Source of the DNA: JAFDWI01 sp964544305
Lineage (GTDB): Bacteria; Actinomycetota; Acidimicrobiia; Acidimicrobiales; Iamiaceae
Reading direction: 5' to 3'
DNA length: 45,810 nucleotides
Assembly: GCA_964544305.1 (NCBI GenBank)
Contig: CAZJAZ010000019.1
Location: forward strand, 1-45,810
The position numbers and the translations under genes are program-made. Every line of letters starts with the position of its first letter. The stretch's first letter is position 1. The notes beneath the pieces were generated by a model. It searched no databases and was not told where the DNA came from. It saw nothing but the letters and a program-made list of their open reading frames with translations. Below, in pieces: positions 34,262-42,867 of the stretch.

Positions 34262-35683
34262 TTAGTGTGGTGGGGCGACGCCCGCAACCGGACCGCTTGG
34301 TGGGATCGGATCCACCCATCCTCCAAGGTCGAACGCCAAATCATCGGCTTCGGGAGGGCCGAGTTGACCTTCGTCATAGAGCCGCAAGCGTGGCGGATCA
34401 GCCAAGAGCTGCTCGACGATGCGCCACTGCTCATCAAGGGCATCTGAGCGTCCAAAACGTCGCGATTCCCCCTCGATCGCATCTTCTAAGAGCCTTTGAT
34501 ACGCATCTTCACGGTGGCCAAGTGCCGCTTCATGCGACACCTGCAAATCAACCGTTTGTGTGCGCATCGCATCGCCGGGAACTTTGGCTTGCAGATGCAG
34601 GGTGATTCCATCGTCAGCTCCCAATCGAAAACGCAGCTGATTAGGAACCGGAGCTTGCTGCGCATCTTCAGTAAACAACAGTCGAGGCGGCGACGAGAAC
34701 GTCACCACCGCTTCCGTCGCGGTCACCCCCAAACCCTTGCCTGCACGGATCAACCAGGGCACGCCAGCCCAGCGCCACGAGTCAATAGCAAAACGCACCG
34801 CCACAAACGTCTCAACATCAGATGCCGGGTCAACCCCGGGTGCATCCTTATACGAACGGTACTGACCCCGGACGACCTGTTGGGGATCAAACGTGCGCAC
34901 CTGTCGCAACACCTTGAAGCGCTCGTCATGTAAATCGGTGGCCGTTGACCCGGCTGGCGGCTCCATTGCCATGAGCGCCACAATCTGCAAGAGGTGGTTC
35001 TGCACCACATCACGCAAAGCCCCAACGCTCTCGTAGAACCCGCCACGGCTCCCCACCCCGAACGATTCGGCCATGGTGATCTGCACGCTCGCAATGAAAT
35101 TGCGATTCCACACCGGTTCTAACAGCGAGTTCGCGAACCGAAAGACGAGCAGATTCTCGATCGGTTCTTTGCCAAGAAAATGATCGATCCGATAGATCTG
35201 CTCCTCATCAAAAACACCGTGCAAACACGCATTGAGTTCATCTGAAGTCGTGCGGTCACGACCGAAAGGTTTTTCAACCACAACTCGTGCGTCACGACCC
35301 AAACCGACACGACCCAAACCAGCGATCACATCACCAAAACGTTCTGGTGGAATTGCAAGGTAGAACAGAGGCCGTTTTGCGTCCCGCAACGCGTACGCGA
35401 GCGCGTCGAAGGTCGCTTCATTGCGGTAGTCACCGCTGATGTACGACAACGTCGGCGCAAGGCGCTCCCAACGTGTTGTCTCAGGGGGATCACCCGATGC
35501 TGCGACCGCGTCATGAAATCGGGCACGCAAATCATCATCAGACCAGGCAGACGATGACACCCCAATGACCGGCATATTCAGATCGCCGTCATGATGAATC
35601 GCCCACAGCGCCGGAAAGATCCGCTTGTAAGCCAAATCGCCCGTTGCTCCAAAGAGCACGACCGCATCGGCCGGGGCACTCAC
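34262..35683 (-). CDS. zwf: Glucose-6-phosphate 1-dehydrogenase
   Basis: Oxidises glucose 6-phosphate to 6-phosphogluconolactone, making NADPH; entry to the oxidative pentose phosphate pathway. 473 aa, normal size. Coenzyme motif GATGDLA (12-18), VVVEKPFGRD (134-143), and the substrate signature RIDHFLGKEPIENL (165-178) with the catalytic His. It is the third gene of a hemB-hemL-zwf run: its ATG overlaps the hemL stop by 4 nt. Pairing with haem genes is unusual; no other pentose-phosphate gene is in the window. Confidence 0.96.
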   Translation of the reverse strand: MSAPADAVVLFGATGDLAYKRIFPALWAIHHDGDLNMPVIGVSSSAWSDDDLRARFHDAVAASGDPPETTRWERLAPTLSYISGDYRNEATFDALAYALRDAKRPLFYLAIPPERFGDVIAGLGRVGLGRDARVVVEKPFGRDRTTSDELNACLHGVFDEEQIYRIDHFLGKEPIENLLVFRFANSLLEPVWNRNFIASVQITMAESFGVGSRGGFYESVGALRDVVQNHLLQIVALMAMEPPAGSTATDLHDERFKVLRQVRTFDPQQVVRGQYRSYKDAPGVDPASDVETFVAVRFAIDSWRWAGVPWLIRAGKGLGVTATEAVVTFSSPPRLLFTEDAQQAPVPNQLRFRLGADDGITLHLQAKVPGDAMRTQTVDLQVSHEAALGHREDAYQRLLEDAIEGESRRFGRSDALDEQWRIVEQLLADPPRLRLYDEGQLGPPEADDLAFDLGGWVDPIPPSGPVAGVAPPH

Positions 35684-36969
35684 GACGCACCCACCGTCCG
35701 TGCAGCGGCCGCGACGACCTCGTCAAGCACGCCAGCGGTGTGGGCAAGCCCGGGGAAGGCAACTTCATATGCACCAGGCGCAAGCGCGACACCCGCATCC
35801 AACATGCCATGAAAGAACGACGCGTACACGCCTTCATCGGTTGACTTTGCTTCGTCAAAATTACGGGGCAACTGTTCGCCTGCGAACACACCGACGAGGT
35901 TCCCCATTGTGCTTGCGACAAGAGGCGCCGCGACATTCGCAAACACGGCATTCAAACCGCTTGTCAACCGTTGAGACGCCGCACCAAGTTGCTCGTAGGC
36001 CGCAGCGTCTAACAAGTCAAGTACCGCGAGGCCCGCGGCGGTGGCGAGGGGATTTCCCGACAAGGTTCCCGCTTGATACACCGGGCCGAGCGGAGCAAGT
36101 TGTTCCATGATTTCTGCTCGACCGCCGAAAGCACCAATAGGCAAACCGCCACCGATGACTTTGCCCATCGTGACCAGGTCGGGTGTGACGCCAAACAGTT
36201 CGGTCGCCCCACCTCGGGCGCAACGGAATCCGGTAATCACCTCATCGAAAATCAGTAACGCACCAACCCGTCGACACTCGTCGGCTAGGCCAGATAAGAA
36301 CCCTGGCGCAGAGGCCACCAATCCCATGTTCGCAGCAATCGGTTCCACAATGACCGCGGCAACTGACTCATCAAGTGGGGGCACGACGTTGTAGGGCACC
36401 ACCGTCGTCGTAGCAACCGCACCGGCAGGCACGCCAGCCGATCCCGGCACAGAACCTGAAGCGCGCACCGCCTGGGCGTCGAGCTGTGCGACCGACGAAC
36501 CCGCTTGGGCGAGCAACGCATCGCTGTGGCCGTGATAGCAACCTGCGAACTTGACGAGTCGGTCACGACCAGTGAACCCACGGGCAACACGGATTGCACT
36601 CATGGTTGCTTCGGTGCCACTGGACACAAGGCGAACCATGTCTACTGCTGGTACGACGGCAACGATGGCTTCAGCGAGACGAACTTCTCGCTCGGTGGGC
36701 GCGCCATACGAGGTGCCACCGTGCGCGGCTTCAATGACGGCGTCAACGATTGCGGGATGGGCGTGCCCCGCGATGATCGCCCCATAAGACTGCACCAAAT
36801 CAATCCGCTGGCGGCCCGTCGTATCGGTGATATGTGGGCCTTGCGCGGATGCCACAAAGTACGGTTCGCCTCCAACAGAACCAAAAGCACGCACCGGCGA
36901 ATTCACCCCACCAGGGATCACCCGCTGGGCCCGTGCAAACAACTCCATGCTCGATTGCACCGCGCTCAT
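35680..36969 (-). CDS. hemL: Glutamate-1-semialdehyde 2,1-aminomutase
   Basis: PLP enzyme converting glutamate 1-semialdehyde to 5-aminolevulinate, the second step of the C5 tetrapyrrole route after HemA. 429 aa. Visible: VRLVSSGTEATMSAIRVARG, the PLP-ring Asp in FDEVITGFR, and the Schiff-base lysine K270 in TMGKVIGGGLPIGA. Overlaps hemB and zwf by 4 nt each. Confidence 0.97.
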   Translation of the reverse strand: MSAVQSSMELFARAQRVIPGGVNSPVRAFGSVGGEPYFVASAQGPHITDTTGRQRIDLVQSYGAIIAGHAHPAIVDAVIEAAHGGTSYGAPTEREVRLAEAIVAVVPAVDMVRLVSSGTEATMSAIRVARGFTGRDRLVKFAGCYHGHSDALLAQAGSSVAQLDAQAVRASGSVPGSAGVPAGAVATTTVVPYNVVPPLDESVAAVIVEPIAANMGLVASAPGFLSGLADECRRVGALLIFDEVITGFRCARGGATELFGVTPDLVTMGKVIGGGLPIGAFGGRAEIMEQLAPLGPVYQAGTLSGNPLATAAGLAVLDLLDAAAYEQLGAASQRLTSGLNAVFANVAAPLVASTMGNLVGVFAGEQLPRNFDEAKSTDEGVYASFFHGMLDAGVALAPGAYEVAFPGLAHTAGVLDEVVAAAARTVGAS

Positions 36970-37976
36970 GCCATTGCCTCGGCCGCTTCGCGGGCCGCAT
37001 AGGTGATGATCATGTCGGCACCCGCCCGTTTGATTGCACCAAGTTGTTCGGTCATGACCGCGTCACCGTCAATCCATCCACGCTCGGCTGCAGCTTTGAC
37101 CATCGCATACTCACCCGACACTTGATACGCGGCGAGCGGCACATTGACTTCACGTCGTGCGGCGGCAAGCACATCCAAGTACGCAAGTGCCGGTTTGACC
37201 ATCACAATGTCGGCGCCTTGGGCAATGTCGGCGCGAATCTCGATCAGTGATTCCCGGACATTGCGCGGATCTTGCTGATATGCACGTCGATCCCCACCAT
37301 CGGCGATGGTCACGTCGACTGCGTCACGAAATGGGCCGTACAAAGCCGACGCATACTTTGCCGCGTACGCCAAGATCCCCACGTCGTGATGACCTGCCGC
37401 GTCAAGGGCGGCACGGATCGCCGCGACTTGACCATCCATCATTCCCGACGGCGCCACCATGTGTACCCCCGCTTGAGCTTGCGCGATCGCCACCGAGGCA
37501 TAGCGTTCAAGAGTCGCATCATTATCAACGTCGCCCTGTGCGGTGACGATGCCACAGTGCCCATGATCGGTGTACTCGTCAAGGCAGAGATCCGCCATGA
37601 TCACGACGTCATCACCAACGCGCTCGCGCAGATCTCGCAACGCCACCTGCACAATGCCGTTGGGGTCATCCGCCCCAGTTCCGCGCGCATCTTTGTGTTC
37701 GGGCACCCCAAAGAGCATCACACCCGGCACACCACAACCAATGAGTTTGTCGACCTCGATTACAAGCGACGAACGAGTGTGCTGGACGACGCCGGGCAGC
37801 GAAACAATTGGGACAGGGTCGTCAATGCCTTCACGCACGAACAAGGGTGCAACAAGATCGTCAACGCCAAGTCGGGTCTCGGCAACCAGTCGCCGCAGCG
37901 CGCGGGTTTGACGAAGTCGCCGTGGACGCTGATCGGGAAAGCTCACAATCCTCACGCTAGTGGCCGATTCTCCCAT
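36966..37976 (-). CDS. hemB: Delta-aminolevulinic acid dehydratase (porphobilinogen synthase)
   Basis: Condenses two 5-aminolevulinate molecules into porphobilinogen. From the ATG at 37976 it is 336 aa. Two active-site lysines: K207 (YAAKYASALYGPFR) and K261 (MVKPALAYLD). The metal region is MADLCLDEYTDHGHCG (C131, C141), a Zn-type set. A family-like start could be the GTG at 37946 (VSFPDQRPRRLRQT...); none has a good ribosome binding site, and the in-frame extension to 38105 is rejected because it runs into the divergent gene. First gene of hemB-hemL-zwf. Confidence 0.95.
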   Translation of the reverse strand: MGESATSVRIVSFPDQRPRRLRQTRALRRLVAETRLGVDDLVAPLFVREGIDDPVPIVSLPGVVQHTRSSLVIEVDKLIGCGVPGVMLFGVPEHKDARGTGADDPNGIVQVALRDLRERVGDDVVIMADLCLDEYTDHGHCGIVTAQGDVDNDATLERYASVAIAQAQAGVHMVAPSGMMDGQVAAIRAALDAAGHHDVGILAYAAKYASALYGPFRDAVDVTIADGGDRRAYQQDPRNVRESLIEIRADIAQGADIVMVKPALAYLDVLAAARREVNVPLAAYQVSGEYAMVKAAAERGWIDGDAVMTEQLGAIKRAGADMIITYAAREAAEAMA

Positions 37977-38058
37977 CGCTATCGCCGAATCGAAGCTGGT
38001 CGCCGAACTGGAAGCGGAACTTGTTGCTTCAAGCCGGTTCCAGGACCGAGTTATAGCC

Positions 38059-38064
38059 GATAAT
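38059..38064 (+). promoter_or_regulatory. -10 element of a leaderless Cds1-like transcript
   Basis: GATAAT ends 7 nt before the ATG at 38072, the spacing expected if transcription begins at the start codon. There is no ribosome binding site upstream, consistent with a leaderless mRNA. An ATG at 38063 would lie inside this element, a reason to prefer 38072. Confidence 0.45.
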
Positions 38065-38071
38065 GTTGGGC

Positions 38072-39169
38072 ATGAATCGGAGTTGGGTCCACGACGCCAT
38101 CGCAAAAGTCGAAGCTGATGCGCAGCGATCCGCCGACACCCACCTCATCCCGGTTCCATTGCCGGTGGACCTCGGGATCGACGTGTACCTCAAGGACGAG
38201 TCCGCACACCCCTCAGGCAGCCTGAAACACCGCCTCGCACGCTCACTGATCCTGTACGGACTCTGCAACGGTCAGATCGGGCCAAACACGCCGCTGGTCG
38301 AATGTTCCTCGGGATCCACCGCTGTATCCGAGGCCTACTTTGCCCGGCTTCTCGGCCTGGAGTTCACCGCGGTCATGCCCGCGACCACCTCACCCGAGAA
38401 GATCGCGCAGATCCGCTTCTATGGCGGGACCTGTCACCTTGTCGATGATCCCAACGCAGACCTTGACGCCGAAGCACGGCGCCTCGCGATCGCAACGAAA
38501 GGCTGTTTTCTCGATCAATTCACGAACGCCGAGCGCGCAACCGACTGGCGTGGGAACAACAACATTGCCGAATCGATTTTTGAGCAACTCGCTCATGAAC
38601 CTCACCCCGTTCCATCCTGGGTCGTTGTCGGCGCTGGAACCGGCGGCACATCCGCGACAATCGGCCGGTTTGTTCGGTGGCGTCAACTTGCCACCAGCGT
38701 GTGCCTCGTCGACCCGCAAGGTTCAATCTACGCCGACCATTGGACACGATCGCGCGCCAGTGTGACGACAGACGCACCGGCGGACGTCTTTCCAAGCCGC
38801 ATTGAAGGAATCGGCCGCATGCAAGCGGCTGCGTCGTTTGTACCCGAGGTCATCGACCGTGTCGAACGCATCCCCGACGATGCTTCGATCGCGGCAATGC
38901 GCGTCCTCAATCGGCTCTTAGGTCGACGGGTCGGCGCATCGACCGGCACCAACTTTTGGGGCGTCTGCACGCTCATGGCCGAAATGGCTCACAACGGTAC
39001 ACGCGGCTCGATCGTGTCACTGTTGTGCGATAGCGGCGACCGTTACGCCCACACCTGCTATGACCAGGCCTGGCTCGACACCAACAGCATTGACCCGGCA
39101 CCGTATGAGCATCGCCTGGGCAGCTTCCTTGCAGGAAACCCGACCCTCAACGATCAAACACCCGGGTAA
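38072..39169 (+). CDS. PLP-dependent cysteine desulfhydrase-like protein (Cds1 family)
   Basis: Fold-type II PLP enzyme of the cysteine synthase superfamily, 365 aa. THLIPVPLP, VYLKDESAHPSGSLKHRLARS with the PLP lysine K52, CSSGSTAVSEAYFARLLGL and the phosphate loop VGAGTGGTSATIG are visible. The PSGSLKHR version and the overall length match mycobacterial Cds1, which degrades L-cysteine to H2S, pyruvate and ammonia to support respiration and redox balance. A synthase activity cannot be excluded. It is the only + strand gene inside the haem block. Its last 23 bp overlap the end of hemD on the other strand, so the convergent mRNAs are antisense to each other. Confidence 0.85.
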   Translation: MNRSWVHDAIAKVEADAQRSADTHLIPVPLPVDLGIDVYLKDESAHPSGSLKHRLARSLILYGLCNGQIGPNTPLVECSSGSTAVSEAYFARLLGLEFTAVMPATTSPEKIAQIRFYGGTCHLVDDPNADLDAEARRLAIATKGCFLDQFTNAERATDWRGNNNIAESIFEQLAHEPHPVPSWVVVGAGTGGTSATIGRFVRWRQLATSVCLVDPQGSIYADHWTRSRASVTTDAPADVFPSRIEGIGRMQAAASFVPEVIDRVERIPDDASIAAMRVLNRLLGRRVGASTGTNFWGVCTLMAEMAHNGTRGSIVSLLCDSGDRYAHTCYDQAWLDTNSIDPAPYEHRLGSFLAGNPTLNDQTPG

Positions 39170-39896
39170 GGGCTGCCAAGATCCCATCGATCGTGTGCGG
39201 CTGCGCTTCAATGGTCGGCTCGATCCCATGTTGACGCAACGTGTTTGATGTGATCGGACCAATCGACACGGTCACCGCGGGGAACTGAGCAGTGCCAACC
39301 GCGGCAACAAGATTGTCCACCGTTGACGCAGACGTAAACACGACCGCGTCCGCCGTGCCCAGTCGCGCCGCGGTTTCATCGTCAACGTCACACGCAACCG
39401 TACGGTACGCAATGACGGCATCGACCATCCAACCTTTTGATCGCAGTCCGTCAGCAACCACGTCTCGGGCAACGACCGGACGCAACTGCAGTACACGTCC
39501 ATCGCCGTGTGGAAACGCATCGACGAACGCTTCACCAACGGCGGTGTTCGGCGTCAGCGCCACATGCAAGCCTGCATCAGCAAGCACCTGTGCCGTTCCT
39601 GGCCCGATTGCAGCGAGTTGTGCACCGCCAAGCTTTGGGGTGTTCCCAAGCGCATCAACGAGTCGCTGGGCCCCAATTGATGACGTGACCGTCACCCAGT
39701 CATAGACGCCACCAGCCAAGTGACGCACCGCACGTTCAACCGCTTCACCTGCATCATCGGGGTCGACAAAGGCAATGACGGGAACCGACACGACCGTTCC
39801 ACCCGCGTCTTCGATGCCCGCGTCAAGCTTTCCGGGATGCGCGCGAGTTAGCGCGATGGATCGCCCAGCAAGTGTCGGTTCAGTACTACTGGTCAT
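39147..39896 (-). CDS. hemD: Uroporphyrinogen-III synthase
   Basis: Closes linear hydroxymethylbilane to uroporphyrinogen III with inversion of ring D. 249 aa from the ATG at 39896, which overlaps the hemC end by 11 nt. The family is poorly conserved, but the two-lobed Rossmann-like pattern is clear: GRSIALTRA at the start, DWVTVTSSIGAQRLVDAL, AAIGPGTAQVLADAGL mid-protein, and DAVVFTSASTVDNL, VSIGPITSNTLRQHGI later. No methyltransferase (CobA) domain is fused. Confidence 0.93.
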   Translation of the reverse strand: MTSSTEPTLAGRSIALTRAHPGKLDAGIEDAGGTVVSVPVIAFVDPDDAGEAVERAVRHLAGGVYDWVTVTSSIGAQRLVDALGNTPKLGGAQLAAIGPGTAQVLADAGLHVALTPNTAVGEAFVDAFPHGDGRVLQLRPVVARDVVADGLRSKGWMVDAVIAYRTVACDVDDETAARLGTADAVVFTSASTVDNLVAAVGTAQFPAVTVSIGPITSNTLRQHGIEPTIEAQPHTIDGILAALTRVFDR

Positions 39897-40773
39897 GGCG
39901 GTCAAGCAATGCCTGTGCAACGAGCGCGCCAAGACGCTGCGCGCCTTCAAGCGTTGCCGGCGCGGTTGCTTCCTCGCGGCTCATCGGCGCGTTGGCATTG
40001 GGTGCGAGCACGCCGACCAGTCGCAGTACATCCCCAGAAATTGTCGCGTGCGCGCCCGCGGGTAAGTCACAGTCACCACCGAGTCGCGCAAGGAACGAAC
40101 GTTCCGCGTCAACACACAGTCGACTCGTTTGGTCTTCGATCACGAGTACCTGTGAAATCGCTTGATCGTCGTCGCTGCGACACTCGATGGCGAGTGCGCC
40201 TTGCGCTACCTGGGGGACAAACGTTTCCGTGTCAAACGGTTCGTTAAGGCGATCTTGAAGTTCAAGCCGCTCAAGGGCGGCAACAGCAACGACTATGGCA
40301 TCGAGTTCACCTAACCGTGACAGGCGCTTTGCAATGTTGCCGCGCAAACCCACGATTGACAGATCAGGTCGAAGCGCACGCAACTGGGCGGCACGCCTCG
40401 CCGATCCGGTGCCCACGGTTGCCCCGTGGGCCAGGCCGTCAAGCGTTGATCCGGCCAACCCATCGCGTGCGTCGCCACGTTTGGGAACACCAGCAAGCGT
40501 CAGCCCATCAATAGTGGAGGCGGGTAGGTCTTTTGCCGAATGAACTGCAAGGTCGGCGCGACCGCCCAACACAGCTTGTTGAATTTCTTTTGCGAATACC
40601 CCTTTGCCACCAATCTGTGCGATCGGAACGGAAAGGTCACGATCCGCCGATGTAGTCAACTCCACAAACTCGATTGCAAGGTTCGGTTCGTGTGCGCGGA
40701 GCAACGCCGCAACATGTTTGGCCTGCCACATCGCCAAGTCGCTGGCGCGTGTCGCGATACGCAAGACCTTCAA
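39886..40773 (-). CDS. hemC: Porphobilinogen deaminase (hydroxymethylbilane synthase)
   Basis: Joins four porphobilinogens into hydroxymethylbilane on a dipyrromethane cofactor. 295 aa. IATRASDLAMWQAKH at the N-terminus, VHSAKDLP (78-85) with the catalytic Asp region, VGTGSARRAAQL, and the cofactor-attachment cysteine C235 in LGGDCDLPAGAHA. Overlaps hemA by 4 nt. Confidence 0.96.
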   Translation of the reverse strand: MKVLRIATRASDLAMWQAKHVAALLRAHEPNLAIEFVELTTSADRDLSVPIAQIGGKGVFAKEIQQAVLGGRADLAVHSAKDLPASTIDGLTLAGVPKRGDARDGLAGSTLDGLAHGATVGTGSARRAAQLRALRPDLSIVGLRGNIAKRLSRLGELDAIVVAVAALERLELQDRLNEPFDTETFVPQVAQGALAIECRSDDDQAISQVLVIEDQTSRLCVDAERSFLARLGGDCDLPAGAHATISGDVLRLVGVLAPNANAPMSREEATAPATLEGAQRLGALVAQALLDRHDQ

Positions 40774-42032
40774 TCGTCGCCCGTGAGATCTCCGAGCGCT
40801 TCGACGATCCGGTCGCCGCGCACCGTTCCGGCGAGTTCGCCTAAGCGCACGCTTGGCTGATGCAACAGCTTGGCCACAATGCCATGGGTCAGCGCTTCGA
40901 CCGCTGCACGTTCCTTGTCGTTGAGGTCAGCGAAACGAGATGCGAATCGTTCGAGTTCGCTTTGGCGCACATCTTCGGCGTGCTGATGCATTGCCGCGAT
41001 GACCGGTGCGACCGAGCGTGCGTTGCGGCGCACCGCAAATCGTACGAGCTCATCGTCGATGATGGCACCGACCGCTGCAATCTCGCTGCGACGTCGTTCT
41101 AAGCCGTCTTGGGTGAACTGTGCAAGGTCTTCCATGTCGCACAGTTCAACGCCGTTGATGTCGCCAACCGAAGGGTGCACATCACGCGGCACCGCAATGT
41201 CAACAATCAATAGCGGGCGCCCTGCACGGACTGCGACGAGAGGCTCAACGTCATGTGCGTGCAATATCGGCGCAGTTGCACCGGTGGATGTCAACACAAG
41301 ATCAACACCCTTGAGCGCGGTCGTCAAGTCATCGAAGGCCACGCTCGTACCGCCGACGCGTTCGGCTAGTTCGACGGCACGCGCATGGGTTCGATTCGCG
41401 ATCCGCATCTCACCAACGCCCGCGCCTTTGAGCGCAACCGCCATCTGATCACCCATGTCGCCGGTGCCCAGAATCAAAGCCGTTGAACGCGACAAGTCAC
41501 CGAGGTGTTCAACGGCGAGCGCGACCGCGGCACTCGACGCCGAAGCAATCGAACGTGAGATTGCCGTTTCGGTACGGACTCGTTTACCGCAATGCACCGC
41601 GTGACGAAAAAGGGCATTGAGTTGCGGGCCGACGGTGCCTTCGCGGCGTGCGAGTTCCCACGCGGCTTTGAGCTGACCAAGAATCTCGGTTTCGCCGATT
41701 ACGGCGGATTCAAGGCCGCACGCGACCGAAAACAAGTGGGTAATTGCGGCTTCGTCGTAGTCAACGATCAAATGATCCGCGATGTCGGCGACACTCAGAT
41801 CGGATCGTTCAGCAAGGACCGATCGCAAACCAGAGAACGCATCATGGAAACGCTCAACCACCGCATAGATCTCGGTGCGATTGCACGTTGATACAACCAC
41901 GGCTTCGGCCACGTGATCCCGCTGCAACGCGTGCGCGAGCATTTTGGGGACATCGTGTGCACCTGCGGTGAGCTGCTCAAGCACATTGAGCGGCGCGGTG
42001 CGATGATTGACTCCAATGACAACAATTGCCAC
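40770..42032 (-). CDS. hemA: Glutamyl-tRNA reductase
   Basis: First enzyme of C5 tetrapyrrole synthesis: it reduces glutamyl-tRNA to glutamate 1-semialdehyde with NADPH. 420 aa from the GTG at 42032, which gives the standard N-terminus VVIGVNHRTAPLNVLEQL. The catalytic cysteine is C50 in VVSTCNRTEIYAV. NADPH-binding ALILGTGDMGDQMAVAL and a C-terminal dimerisation helix follow. It lies 103 bp after rex; that leader contains a large inverted repeat. zwf in the other haem operon would supply its NADPH. Confidence 0.96.
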   Translation of the reverse strand: MAIVVIGVNHRTAPLNVLEQLTAGAHDVPKMLAHALQRDHVAEAVVVSTCNRTEIYAVVERFHDAFSGLRSVLAERSDLSVADIADHLIVDYDEAAITHLFSVACGLESAVIGETEILGQLKAAWELARREGTVGPQLNALFRHAVHCGKRVRTETAISRSIASASSAAVALAVEHLGDLSRSTALILGTGDMGDQMAVALKGAGVGEMRIANRTHARAVELAERVGGTSVAFDDLTTALKGVDLVLTSTGATAPILHAHDVEPLVAVRAGRPLLIVDIAVPRDVHPSVGDINGVELCDMEDLAQFTQDGLERRRSEIAAVGAIIDDELVRFAVRRNARSVAPVIAAMHQHAEDVRQSELERFASRFADLNDKERAAVEALTHGIVAKLLHQPSVRLGELAGTVRGDRIVEALGDLTGDD

Positions 42033-42049
42033 GCCTGAACACCTGCTTC

Positions 42050-42129
42050 TTGTCGCGGCCAAACCCAGTCTGGGAATGTCCTACCAGGATCGCCGATTGG
42101 ACACCATTTTGCCAACCCGAGCGCGACAA
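42050..42129 (-). promoter_or_regulatory. Inverted repeat in the rex-hemA leader, possible structured RNA
   Basis: In the - strand transcript TTGTCGCG (42129-42122) can pair with CGCGACAA (42057-42050) across about 64 nt. A second stem, TGTCC with GGACA (42103-42099 with 42081-42077), lies inside. The outer stem ends 17 nt before the hemA GTG, close to the ribosome binding region, so folding could affect hemA translation. No known riboswitch class is recognised. Confidence 0.3.
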
Positions 42130-42135
42130 ATTCTG

Positions 42136-42789
42136 TCAGAGGGCGTTTGCCGCTGTTTCGTCTCGCTGTTGATGGAAGCTCAATATTTGAAGTTCGACCG
42201 ACAAATCAACCTGGCGTAGCCGCACTGATTTGGGTACGTTGAGCACAACCGGTGCAAAGTTCAACACCGATGCAATACCAGCATCAACCAAAATGTCTGC
42301 CACGTTTTGAGCTGCGCTCGCTGGGGTCGCAATCACGCCAATCGCCACACCCGCGGCTTTCACGAAAGCAGAAAGATCATTGAGCGCATGGATCTTGATA
42401 CCCACATGTTCAGTGCCCACTTTTTCGGGGTCGACGTCAAAAAGGGCCGCGACGGGGAAGCCACGCGAGGTAAATCCGCCATAGTCGGCCAACGCTCGGC
42501 CTAAGTTTCCGACCCCGACAATGATCACAGGCCATTCTTTGGTGAGCCCAAGAGCCCGTCGCACCTGGAAAAGCAAGTATTCGACTTCGTATCCCACGCC
42601 ACGAATTCCATACGACCCTAAGAAACTGAGGTCTTTACGGGCTTTTGCCGCGTTGACTCCGGCAAGGTCAGCGAGGTGATCCGAGGACACGGTCGTAACG
42701 CCTTCTTCTTCGAGCTGTCCAAGCACTCGCTGATAGATCGGCAATCGCGAGACGGTTGCGTCAGGGATTCGCCGCTCTTTTGCCTCCAT
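42136..42789 (-). CDS. rex: Redox-sensing transcriptional repressor Rex
   Basis: DNA-binding sensor of the NADH/NAD+ ratio; high NADH releases it from operators. 217 aa from the ATG at 42789; the upstream in-frame extension to 43086 is unlike any Rex and runs into the divergent gene. Winged helix at 1-80 (VNAAKARKDLSFLGSYGIRGVGYEVEYL region), Rossmann fold from about 87 with VGVGNLGRAL (91-100), and a C-terminal swapped helix. In Streptomyces Rex controls cyd, nuo and its own rex-hemACD operon, the same gene order as here. TACGCT ends 6 nt before the ATG, so the mRNA may be leaderless. Confidence 0.96.
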   Translation of the reverse strand: MEAKERRIPDATVSRLPIYQRVLGQLEEEGVTTVSSDHLADLAGVNAAKARKDLSFLGSYGIRGVGYEVEYLLFQVRRALGLTKEWPVIIVGVGNLGRALADYGGFTSRGFPVAALFDVDPEKVGTEHVGIKIHALNDLSAFVKAAGVAIGVIATPASAAQNVADILVDAGIASVLNFAPVVLNVPKSVRLRQVDLSVELQILSFHQQRDETAANAL

Positions 42790-42795
42790 GCAACT

Positions 42796-42801
42796 AGCGT
42801 A
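42796..42801 (-). promoter_or_regulatory. Putative -10 element of rex-hemACD
   Basis: On the - strand TACGCT is followed after 6 nt by the rex ATG, the geometry of a leaderless promoter. The -35 region falls under the Rex-type operator at 42810-42827. Assigned by inspection. Confidence 0.4.
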
Positions 42802-42809
42802 GGTGACCG

Positions 42810-42827
42810 ACGTGCATTCCTTCACAA
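42810..42827. promoter_or_regulatory. Rex operator (ROP-type site)
   Basis: ACGTGCATTCCTTCACAA matches the Rex consensus TTGTGAA-N4-TTCACAA at 11 of 14 defined positions, with a perfect right half. It lies over the expected -35 region of rex and between rex and the divergent membrane-protein gene, so Rex would autoregulate and might also affect the neighbour. Confidence 0.6.
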
Positions 42828-42867
42828 GCAGGGGTGTTGCAAGAACAGAACAATTTGGGATCACGTG

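Noticed and set aside
42676..42867. Upstream extension of the + strand GT-C-like gene
   Set aside because: It would overlap rex coding sequence and the Rex operator, and it lacks any membrane-protein character; the GTG at 42868 gives a normal N-terminus.
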